A DNA stretch of 64,000 bases from contig NZ_CP108430.1 in assembly GCF_041435335.1 (NCBI RefSeq), positions 6,237,001 through 6,301,000 of the forward strand, written 5' to 3'. Origin of the DNA: Streptomyces sp. NBC_01283 (lineage in GTDB: Bacteria; Actinomycetota; Actinomycetes; Streptomycetales; Streptomycetaceae). This document shows positions 17,070 to 24,900 of the stretch, piece after piece. The position numbers and the translations under genes were made by a program. Numbering within the stretch: position 1 is the stretch's first letter; every line of letters starts with the position of its first letter. A model generated the notes under the pieces. That model made no database searches, was not told where the DNA came from, and was given only the letters and a program-made list of their open reading frames with translations.

Positions 17070-17085
17070 GCGCACAAATGTGCGC
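17070..17085. promoter_or_regulatory. Palindrome GCGCAC-AAAT-GTGCGC before tRNA
   Basis: Perfect 6-bp inverted repeat, 12 bp upstream of the mature 5' end of the following tRNA. It may be part of the precursor leader hairpin or an operator. No clear promoter is visible. Confidence 0.35.
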
Positions 17086-17097
17086 GACGCGCCGTTA

Positions 17098-17171
17098 GGG
17101 GCGGTAGCTCAGCCGGTTAGAGCAGCGGACTCATAATCCGTCGGCCGTGGGTTCGAGTCCCACCCGCCCCA
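17098..17171 (+). tRNA. tRNA-Met or tRNA-Ile2 (CAT anticodon)
   Basis: 74-nt cloverleaf: acceptor GGGGCGG/CCGCCCC, D-arm GCTCAGCCGGTTAGAGC, anticodon stem GCGGA/TCCGT with loop CTCATAA (anticodon CAT), T-arm GTGGG-TTCGAGT-CCCAC, discriminator A. It is not the initiator, since the first acceptor pair is G-C. Elongator Met and lysidine-modified Ile2 cannot be separated by eye. Confidence 0.9.
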
Positions 17172-17291
17172 CCGAAGCGCTGGGGCGCAGGAACGATTCC
17201 ACCTGCGTCAACAGCGCAAACCTCCCCGTCCTTCTCTTTGAAGTGACGCGCGGGTGAGCTTCAGGCCCGGGATCCGGGGCAGCAGGGCCTC

Positions 17292-17366
17292 ATGAAGATA
17301 TTGATCGTCCTGGTGGTCATCGGCCTGGCAGCGGCCTGGTACATGCAATCGCGGAAGCGTCGGTGA
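17292..17366 (+). CDS. 24-residue single-span membrane micropeptide
   Basis: ATG at 17292 opens a 24-codon frame: hydrophobic KILIVLVVIGLAAAWYM then the basic tail QSRKRR, a textbook inner-membrane micropeptide topology (N-out, C-in by the positive-inside rule). Its TGA overlaps the GTG of the next gene (GTGA at 17363-17366), which argues that it is translated and coupled. GCAGGG lies about 7 nt upstream as a weak ribosome site. I do not recognise a family. It might act as a translational lead for the downstream gene or as a small membrane regulator. Confidence 0.5.
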   Translation: MKILIVLVVIGLAAAWYMQSRKRR

Positions 17367-17596
17367 ACGCGCACGCCGGATCCACGGCGGCCGTGCCGGT
17401 GGCCGTGCATCCGCCCTCGGGCACCGGAGGCCGCCGGGTGACGGTCCACGGGCAGATCCTCGGCCTCGCGCACTCGGACGCGGACGTGGTCGAGTTCCTG
17501 CGGGTGGCCGGGCTGCCGGACGCGGAGGAACTCCTGGACGATCCCGCGTGGGTGACGTGGCGCGGCGGCCCTTCGCACCAGTACGAAGCGGCTTAG
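17363..17596 (+). CDS. Small hypothetical protein
   Basis: 77-residue soluble protein beginning at GTG 17363, overlapping the stop of the 24-codon micro-ORF by 4 nt. After a variable N-terminus it reads GRRVTVHGQILGLAHSDADVVEFLRVAGL then EELLDDPAWVTWRGGPSHQYEAA, a compact alpha/beta-like sequence ending in acidic and aromatic residues. I do not recognise a domain. No independent ribosome site is visible, so translation probably depends on coupling. It converges on the GAF kinase-like gene, with 43 bp between stops. Confidence 0.65.
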   Translation: MNAHAGSTAAVPVAVHPPSGTGGRRVTVHGQILGLAHSDADVVEFLRVAGLPDAEELLDDPAWVTWRGGPSHQYEAA

Positions 17597-17639
17597 GCAG
17601 GGCCCCTGCCCCGGGCGCACGGCCGCCGTCCAGAGCCGT

Positions 17640-19241
17640 CTAGAGCGGTGCCTGCCAGGTGGTCGTCGTGCCCGATCCGACACCGTCCGTCGTGCCGTCG
17701 TCGTAGACCGTCAGACGTACGCCCGTCCGGCCGTCCGGCAGCGTCGCCCGCGCGTCCACCGCCACCTCGATGCGCGTCACGTCGGGGCGGCGTGACGCGG
17801 CGGCCAGGGCGCGGCGCAGGGCGGCGAGGAGATGGCCCGCCGCCGGGTCCGTGACGCGGGCGTCGACGGCGCCGGTGAAGTGCACGGAGGGCTGCACGCC
17901 GACCACGGCCGCCGCGCCCGCCGTCTCGCGGAGCACCTTGCCGCGGAACGTGGTCGGGGCGTCGGCCGGCGGCTGCTGGAGCGCGAAGATCGCCGTACGG
18001 ACCTCCTGGATCGTCGACTCCAGCTCGTCCACGGCCTGGTCGAGCGTGGACTCCACCTGGGGCGAGGTGTCCCTGCGCCGGGTCGACTCCAGCATCATGC
18101 CGGTGGCGAAGAGCCGCTGGACGACGAGGTCGTGCAGGTCGCGCGCGATGCGGTCGCGGTCCTCGAACACCGCCAGGCGCTGCCGGCTCTGCTGGGCGTC
18201 CGCCAGGACCAGGGCCAGGGCGGCCTGTGAGGCGAACTGGGTGGCCAGGAGACGCTCCACGGAGGTGTAGGGGCGCTCGCCCCTGCGGCGGGGCAGGGCG
18301 AGCGTCCCGATGAGCCGCCCGCCCGCCTGGAGCGGCAGCATCATGCTGGGCCCGAAGTTGGTCCGCACGTGCGTGGTCATCCTGGGGTCGGTCGCGGAGT
18401 CCTCGATGAACACCGGCTCACCCCCGAGCAGTTGCTCGAGGACCGCGCTGCCGGGCTCGATGGTCGTGCCGATGAGGTCGTTCTGAAGGGCGTGGGGGTG
18501 GGCCTCCGCCTCGCTCGGGGGCGTGATGCCGTCCTCCGCCTCCGTCGCCGCCGCGACGATCCGCATGCCGCCCTGGTCCGTGGGCTGCAGGATCACCCCC
18601 GCCGACGCGCTCGCGAGGATGCGGGCCTGCTCGGCGACCGTCATCAGGGCGTCGGCCGCCGGTTCGCCGGTCAGCAGGGCCGTGGTGACCGCCGCCGCGC
18701 CGTCGATCCACCGCTCGCGCTGCCGGGCCGCCTCGTACAGACGGGCGTTGCCGATCGCGATGCCCGCCTGGCTCGCGAGGACGCGGAGCAGCTGGAGGTC
18801 GTCCTCCGTGAAGCGGCCCGTGCGCTTCTCGGTGAGGTAGAGGTTGCCGAACGCCTCGTCGTGGACGTTCACCGGCACGCCCAGGAAGCTGTGCATCTCC
18901 GGGTGCCCCGGCGGGACCCCGCACGAGCGCGGGTCCGCCGTCAGGTCGTCCAGGAGGAGCGGCCGTGGCTCGCGGATCAGGGTGCCCAGGAGACCCGAGT
19001 GGCCGTCGGGGAGGGGGCCGATGCGTTCGCGCTCGGCCGTGGTCAGGCCCGTGGTGAACAGGTCGGTCAGCTTGCCGTGCCCGGGGTCGATGACGCCGAG
19101 CGCGCCGTACCGGGCGCCGGTCAGCTCGGCCGCGCTCTCCACGATGTGCTGGAGCGTGGTGTGCAGTTCGAGGTCCGAGCCGACGCCCAGCACCGCGTCC
19201 AGGAGGGGCACGAGGGGCAGCGGCAGGTCGTCGCCGTTCAT
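17640..19241 (-). CDS. GAF-domain histidine kinase-like protein with degenerate ATPase domain
   Basis: 533-residue protein resembling DevS/DosS oxygen or redox sensor kinases. Two GAF domains (about residues 20-165 and 195-345) include GHSGLLGTLIREPRPL and GVPVNVHDEAFGNLYLTEK. A HisKA_3 dimerisation motif DRDRIARDLHDLVVQRLFATG carries the phospho-acceptor His. The C-terminus should hold the ATPase, but the N-box is lost (LRRALAAASRRP where EALSNVARHA is usual). After YDDG the sequence ends in TTDGVGSGTTTTWQAPL with no G2 box. So ATP binding looks lost and the protein is probably a sensor pseudokinase or a partner for another kinase. The start ATG 19241 overlaps the stop of an upstream remnant ORF by ATGA. 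No response regulator is adjacent. Confidence 0.8.
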   Translation of the reverse strand: MNGDDLPLPLVPLLDAVLGVGSDLELHTTLQHIVESAAELTGARYGALGVIDPGHGKLTDLFTTGLTTAERERIGPLPDGHSGLLGTLIREPRPLLLDDLTADPRSCGVPPGHPEMHSFLGVPVNVHDEAFGNLYLTEKRTGRFTEDDLQLLRVLASQAGIAIGNARLYEAARQRERWIDGAAAVTTALLTGEPAADALMTVAEQARILASASAGVILQPTDQGGMRIVAAATEAEDGITPPSEAEAHPHALQNDLIGTTIEPGSAVLEQLLGGEPVFIEDSATDPRMTTHVRTNFGPSMMLPLQAGGRLIGTLALPRRRGERPYTSVERLLATQFASQAALALVLADAQQSRQRLAVFEDRDRIARDLHDLVVQRLFATGMMLESTRRRDTSPQVESTLDQAVDELESTIQEVRTAIFALQQPPADAPTTFRGKVLRETAGAAAVVGVQPSVHFTGAVDARVTDPAAGHLLAALRRALAAASRRPDVTRIEVAVDARATLPDGRTGVRLTVYDDGTTDGVGSGTTTTWQAPL

Positions 19242-19431
19242 CGCGCGGCGCCGCTCGGCCCCGGTCCCGCCCCGCCGCCTCGCGCCTTCTTGACCAGGCT
19301 CAGCAACGAGACCACCGTCCACGCCCCCTCCAGAAGCAGAAATCCCCACTGACGTTCGTACAGAGCATCGCCCGCGGTGAGCCCCGAACCGGTGAAGTTC
19401 AGCCAGAGACAGGGCCGGCGGAAGCCCTGGG
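19238..19431 (-). pseudogene. Remnant of a CBU_0592-like small membrane protein
   Basis: In the minus frame after the mbl stop there is LNFTGSGLTAGDALYERQW followed by a transmembrane helix GFLLLEGAWTVVSLLSLV and a basic tail. This is the C-terminal half of CBU_0592-type membrane proteins as I recall them. The first half and any good start codon are missing, because mbl lies directly upstream. The frame ends ATGA on the histidine-kinase-like start, so it once, or still, coupled translation to that gene. Either a truncation relic or a short gene with a non-standard start. Confidence 0.45.
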
Positions 19432-20469
19432 TCAGCCGGAGAGCGGGTTGAGCACCAGGGGCTGGATCTTGCCCTCCAGCATCGCCCCGAGCCCGAGCAC
19501 GGCACACACGTCGGGCCGTTCGGCGATCTCCACCGGCATCCCCGTCGCGTCCCGCAGCATCTGGTCGAGCCCCGGGAGCAGCGCGCTGCCGCCGACCATC
19601 ATGATCCCGCGATCGGCCAGGTCGGCCACCAGGTCCGGCGGGCAGTCCCGCAGCACCTTGCCGATGCCGTCCAGTACGGCGGTGAGCGGGGTGTGGATCG
19701 CGTCGCGGACGGCGGCGGTGTCGACGTGCACCGACCGGGCGAGGCCCGTGGCCACGTCACGGCCGTGGATCTCCGTCGACTCGGGCCCCTGTGACGTGAG
19801 GCCGTTGCCGCGCAGGGCGAGCTGGAGCGGACGTACCGACTGGCTGGGCAGCATCAGCTCGTGGTGGTGGCGCAGGTGCTGGACGATCGCGTGGTCGATG
19901 GCCTCGCCGCCGACCGGGATCCGCTGGGCCGTGACGATCGACCCCAGGGACAACACCGCGACCTGCGTGGTCGCGGCCCCGCACACCAGGATCATCGTCG
20001 CTTCCGGCCGCTCGACGGGCAGCCCGCAGCCGACCGCCGCCGCGATGAGCGTGTCCACCAGCTCGACCCGGCGCGCCCCGAGCCCGACCATCGTCTCGAC
20101 GGCGGCGCGCTGCGCCAGCGGGTCCGCGTCGTGCGGCGTGCAGGCGGCGGCGCGCAGCCGCGGCTTGCGGCGCAGGGTGCGGCGGAGCTTCTCGCCGAGG
20201 AGGTGGCGCAGCATGCGCTGGGCCATCTCGATGTCGACGACGGTGCCGCCGGAGACCGGCCGTACGACCCGGATGTAGTCCGGCGTACGTCCCGTCATCT
20301 GCTCGGCGAACTGGCCGACCGCGATGAGGGCGCCCGTCCGGGTGTTCACGGCGGCGGCGCTGGGTTCGTCGACGACGAGACCCGCGCCCTTCACGAACAC
20401 CCGGGTCCTCGCGGCACCCAGGTCGACGGCGATGTGGCAGCGACGCAACTGCTCCAGACTGACGGTCAT
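19432..20469 (-). CDS. mbl: MreB-like actin-family protein (Mbl)
   Basis: 345-residue bacterial actin homologue. Phosphate-1 region is IAVDLGAARTRVFVKG, then PSAAAVNTRTGALIAVG, the MreB signature IRVVRPVSGGTVVDIEMAQRMLRHLL, phosphate-2 VCGAATTQVAVLSLG and adenosine motif GIMMVGGSALLPGLDQML. Phosphate-2 lacks the usual D-I-G-G-G-T (it reads C-G-A-A-T-T), so ATP hydrolysis may be altered, in line with the divergent Streptomyces Mbl that helps spore-wall assembly with MreB. ATG 20469 has a GGGAGGA ribosome site; upstream frame to 20694 is not coding. There are no mreC/mreD genes beside it. It is divergent from the MFS gene. Confidence 0.85.
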   Translation of the reverse strand: MTVSLEQLRRCHIAVDLGAARTRVFVKGAGLVVDEPSAAAVNTRTGALIAVGQFAEQMTGRTPDYIRVVRPVSGGTVVDIEMAQRMLRHLLGEKLRRTLRRKPRLRAAACTPHDADPLAQRAAVETMVGLGARRVELVDTLIAAAVGCGLPVERPEATMILVCGAATTQVAVLSLGSIVTAQRIPVGGEAIDHAIVQHLRHHHELMLPSQSVRPLQLALRGNGLTSQGPESTEIHGRDVATGLARSVHVDTAAVRDAIHTPLTAVLDGIGKVLRDCPPDLVADLADRGIMMVGGSALLPGLDQMLRDATGMPVEIAERPDVCAVLGLGAMLEGKIQPLVLNPLSG

Positions 20470-20596
20470 GGCAGATCCTCCCGAGAGCGCAGACCGTACG
20501 GACCGTCGGACGACGGTCCTGTCTCGCATCGTGCGGTGGCCGCGGGCGGCGCGCGCGTTGGGCTGAGCCGGGCGGGGCGCCGCCGCACGGGTGGTC

Positions 20597-20627
20597 TTGA
20601 TCGCGTCTGGGACGGCGAAGTTAGCAT
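20597..20627 (+). promoter_or_regulatory. Possible promoter for leaderless MFS gene
   Basis: TTGATC (20597-20602) and TAGCAT (20622-20627) are separated by 19 bp. The -10 ends 5 nt before GTG 20633, with no ribosome site. The long spacer lowers confidence. Confidence 0.35.
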
Positions 20628-20632
20628 CGCGT

Positions 20633-21982
20633 GTGACGCATACGCCCCCGGAAGAAGACGAAGCCGACGGCTCCCACATACCCGAAGCCGACAACAGCCC
20701 CCCGCTGCCCCCGCTACCAGTGGAGCCTCAGGGGCCCGTCACGAAAAGGCGGATACTCGCCGATCTGACTCCTTTGCGTACGTCCGTCGACTACCGCCGC
20801 CTCTGGTTCGGCAACACGATCTCCTGGATCGGCCAGGCGATGACCGCGCTGGCGGTCTCCCTCCAGGTCTACGACATCACGCACTCCAGCTTCTCGGTCG
20901 GCCTGGTGGGACTCTTCTCGCTGGTCCCCCTCGTGGTCTTCGGCCTGTACGGGGGCGCGATCGCGGACACCGTGGACCGGCGGAAGCTGGGCCTGTTCTC
21001 GTCGCTCGGCTCGTGCGCCCTTTCGGTCGCGCTGGCCGCGGGTGCGTTCGCCGGCTTCCACCACGTGTGGTTCCTGTACTCCGTGGTCGCGCTGCAGGCG
21101 GTCTGCGGGGCGCTGAACTCGCCGGCGCGCTCGTCGATGATCCCGCGGCTCCTTCCGGCGGAGCAGCTCCCCGCCGCCAACGCGCTGTCGTCGATCACCA
21201 CCACTGGGGGCACGATGCTCGGCCCCATGCTGGGCGGGCTCATCGTCGGCCTGTGGGGCTATCAGGCGGCGTACACGGTGGACGCGGTGGCCTTCAGCGC
21301 CTCGCTGTACGCGATGTGGCGGCTGCCCGCGATGCGGCCGGAGGGCTCGGTGGAAGGCGTGCGCAGGAAGCGGGCCTCGGTCATCGACGGCCTGCGGTTC
21401 CTGGCCACGCGGCCGAACCTGCGGATGACGTTCTTCACGGACATGTGCGCGATGGTGCTCGCGCATCCCCGGGCGCTGTTCCCCGCCGTGGCGGTGGTGT
21501 GGTTCGGGGGCGACGCGAAGACGGTGGGCCTGCTTGTCGCCGCGCCCGCGGTCGGCGCGCTGCTCGGCGCGGTGTTCTCCGGGTGGCTGGGCCGGATCCG
21601 GCGGCACGGCCTGGCGATCCTCCTCTCGGTGGCCGGGTGGGGCACGGCGATCGCCGTCTTCGGCCTGACGCGGAACCTGTGGCTCGGGCTGTTCTTCCTC
21701 GCGCTCGCGGGCTGCGCGGACACCGTCTCGATGGTGTTCCGGAGCACGATGCTGCAGGCGGCCGTGCCGGACGAGATGCGGGGGCGGCTGCAGGGGGTCT
21801 TCATCGTGGTGGTGGCGGGCGGACCCCGGCTCGGGGACTTCATCGCGGGGTCGGTGGGGGATCTGGGATCCCCGGGCCTCGCGGTCGTGGGCGGCGGCAT
21901 CGCGTGCGTCGTCGCCGTGGGGCTGCTGGCGCTGCGGTGGCGGAGGTTCGCCCGGTACGACGCCAGGGCGCCGGAGGCGTGA
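20633..21982 (+). CDS. MFS transporter (MFS_3 / EntS-like)
   Basis: 449-residue major facilitator with a Pro/Glu-rich cytoplasmic N-terminus of about 45 residues, then 12 predicted spans. The family start DYRRLWFGNTISWIGQAMTALAVSLQVYDIT and motif A-like GGAIADTVDRRKL are typical of the EntS/MFS_3 group that exports siderophores or drugs. RSSMIPRLLPAEQLPAANAL is the other group signature. GTG 20633 is the first in-frame start after a promoter-like TAGCAT; the frame is open to 20591. The stop lies 7 bp from the convergent stop of the giant SAV_2336-type gene. Substrate unknown. Confidence 0.85.
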   Translation: MTHTPPEEDEADGSHIPEADNSPPLPPLPVEPQGPVTKRRILADLTPLRTSVDYRRLWFGNTISWIGQAMTALAVSLQVYDITHSSFSVGLVGLFSLVPLVVFGLYGGAIADTVDRRKLGLFSSLGSCALSVALAAGAFAGFHHVWFLYSVVALQAVCGALNSPARSSMIPRLLPAEQLPAANALSSITTTGGTMLGPMLGGLIVGLWGYQAAYTVDAVAFSASLYAMWRLPAMRPEGSVEGVRRKRASVIDGLRFLATRPNLRMTFFTDMCAMVLAHPRALFPAVAVVWFGGDAKTVGLLVAAPAVGALLGAVFSGWLGRIRRHGLAILLSVAGWGTAIAVFGLTRNLWLGLFFLALAGCADTVSMVFRSTMLQAAVPDEMRGRLQGVFIVVVAGGPRLGDFIAGSVGDLGSPGLAVVGGGIACVVAVGLLALRWRRFARYDARAPEA

Positions 21983-21988
21983 GGGGGG

Positions 21989-24900
21989 TCAGGTGGTGTC
22001 GTTCGGCCTGAGGTGGTTCCACGTGCCGCGGGTCGCGTCGATCAAGGGGGAGAGCGAGGTCAGCGTTTGCTCGCAGCCGTCCGCCTGGAGCCTGCGGTAG
22101 GACTTCTCGTCCCGTCGGAAGCCGATGAACGGCAGCCCGATCCGCCGTGCGGCGAGCAGCTCCGCCGACGAGGAGCCGACCATCACGCACTGCCCCGGAT
22201 CGGTCTCCAGGGCCAGGAGCGCGCGGCGCAGGCAGTCGGGGTCCGGCAGCAGGGGCGAGTTCCCGCGGCGGCCGTGCGTGCCGCCGCCGACCATGGCGGC
22301 AAGGCCCCGCCTGGAGAGCATGTCCGCCATGACGCCGGACTCGCAGTCCCCGGCGACCGCGACGCGCAGGCCCTTGGACATGAGGGTGTTCAGGAGCTGG
22401 GGGAGGTGCGGCGTCGGCCGGGCGTTCGTCAGGCTCTGCCGCTCGATGTACAGGAGCCGCGTGCGGAGTTCGTCGGCCAGCTCGTGGCCCTGGTGGGCGC
22501 GGAGCAGGTCCATCGGGTGCACCGAACCCTCGTACCCTTCCAGCTCGCCCGGCAGCGGCGCCCTGCCCTCCAGGGCGCCCCCCACCTCCCGCGACTCCGT
22601 GATGGGGCCCATCAGGTTGAGGGCGGCGGCGCGCGCCTGCGAGGCGGAGTAGAGCGGCACGACCGGGCCGTCGAAGCCGAGGATCACGGCGCTGCGATCG
22701 GCGAACAGGGCACGCAGGGCGGCGGGGTCGGCCGTGCCCGATGGCACGGGTTCCGCGGTCGCGGTGACCTCGCAGTACCAGTCGTCGGACTGCGGGACCG
22801 GCTCGAACCGGGCGTCGCCCCCGCGGCCCGAGCGGCTGAGCCTGTCGTGCAGGTCGTTCGAGACGATCACGGTGGCGCGGCTGCCGGGGCGGTGGAAGAG
22901 GTGCCGCAGCTCGTCGGGGAAGGTGAGGGCGGAGACCGTGGGGTCGGGCTCGTGGGTGACGGTGACGCCCAGGCCGATTTCCGGCAACTCGGCGAGAGCC
23001 GAGGGGAGTTGCTGGATCGTCGCCGTCAGTGCGTGCAGGACGTGGACCTCCGGGGCGATGGCCACGTCCCAGCCGCGGGCGCGGGGTCGCAGCTCGAAGT
23101 GGTCGGGGCCGATGCCGCCCGTGATGAGGAGGTGCGAGATCGCCCGGCCCAGCTTGTGCAGGGTCTCCGGCTGGGTTCCCGAGGGGCGGGTCAGGTACTC
23201 GAAGGTGAGGGTCGTAGCCGGGGGTGTCGGCTGGTCGTCCGGCAGTTCACGGTTGACGCCGAGGTCGTCGAGCTGGGCGCTGGGCAGTTCCTCGTGGGGG
23301 GCGAGCACCTCGTCCTCGGTGTGGGTGAACTCCTGGAGCAGTTCGTCCAGTTCCGTCTGCTCCTGCTCGGTCGCGCCGAGCTCCCGGTTCAGCTCCAGCT
23401 GCGTGTGGAGGAGGGACTGCCGCAGGCGGTCGATGTCGGCGCGGGCGGCCTGGGCCGCCGGGCCGGGGATGCCGTCCAGCGGAGTGCCGCGCCACAGGCC
23501 CAGGGCGGACCGTACGAGCTCGCGTGCGCGGGTGAAGTCTCCCGCGAAGCGGGCGTCACGGGCGTCGTCGTGCAGTCGCTGCAAGCGGAACAGGTCGACG
23601 ACGTCGGGGCCCGTCGGGAGGGACAGCGAGTACATGCCGCTCCCCGTCACCACGGAGTCGGGGCCGAGCGCGTTGCGCAGGCGGGACGCGTACGTGCCCA
23701 GGAGCCGGGACGCGTCGGCGGGCTCGGCCCCCGCACCCCACAGGCCCTGGATCAGCTCGTCGCGGGACACGCCTCGGCCGCGCCGGAGCAGCAGCATGCA
23801 GAGCATGGCCTGCTCCCGGCTGCTGCCGGTGGCGAGCGGGCGGCCGTCGCGGGTGACGCGCAAGGGCCCCAGCAGGGAGTACGTGCGCTCGCGCGACTCG
23901 GGCGCGGAGAGCTGGGTGAGCCGCCGGAGGGCATCGCGCCGGAGCTCCGGGTCGCTGGAGGCGAGGTTCACGACGGCCGGCAGCAGCGTCTCCCCGATGC
24001 TGCGGCGCTCGGGTGCTCCGGGCGGACTCGTCGGGTTCAGCCCGGCGGCTCCTTGGGTGCCGGCGTACATGTGGCGTACGAGGAGGCCGAGCGCCCCGAG
24101 GTCGGCGGAGCCGCTCTCCTCGTCGTACGGGATGAGCGTGAAGCCGCACAGGACGGCGCCCCCTTGTGGCGGGAGCAGCACGAAGACGGGGGAGAGCGCG
24201 CCATGGGTCAGGCCTTCGGCGTGCAGGGCGGAGATCGCGCGGGCGAGCGGCGGGATGAGGTCCAGGAGGAGGGGGACGGGCAGCCCGTGCGGGTGGTCCG
24301 CGAGGAGCTCCGCGAGGGTGCGGCCCTCGACGAACTCCATGACCACGTACGGAACTTCACCGTTCGCGTAGTCCAGCACGGCGGCCACCTGCGCGTGGCG
24401 GAACCGGGACAGCTGCCGTGCGGCCCGGGTGAAGTCGAGGCGGAGCCACTGCGGTGCCTGCGGGTAGCGCTGCACCACCACGGGTGTTCCGTCCCGGCGC
24501 AGATCCTCCGCGAGCCACACGTTGCCGCTCTGCCCGATCTGCCGCACCATGCGGTAGCGGTCACCGAGAAGCCGCGGGTCACGGCCGCCGCCGCCCAGTT
24601 GTCGCACGCTCTCCGGGGTGACCGAAGCGAAGGGGTCGCCCACCGGGGTCTTCGGTCCGGTGCCGCCCCCGGAGGCGGTGTCACCCCCGGAAGCGGCCAC
24701 CGCCCGCAGCTCCCCGGGGGCCGTCCCCGCCCGATCGTCGATCAGCCCGCCCACCCGGGCGAGGAGTTCCCGCGTACGACCGCGAGCGGTACGCGGCAGA
24801 GTGCGCAGCAGCAACTCCCGCACCCCGTCGCGGAATTCGTACGACCCGGGGCCCGTGTCCGAAGCCAGCATCATCCCGCTGAGGATCACCTCCGCGAGGT

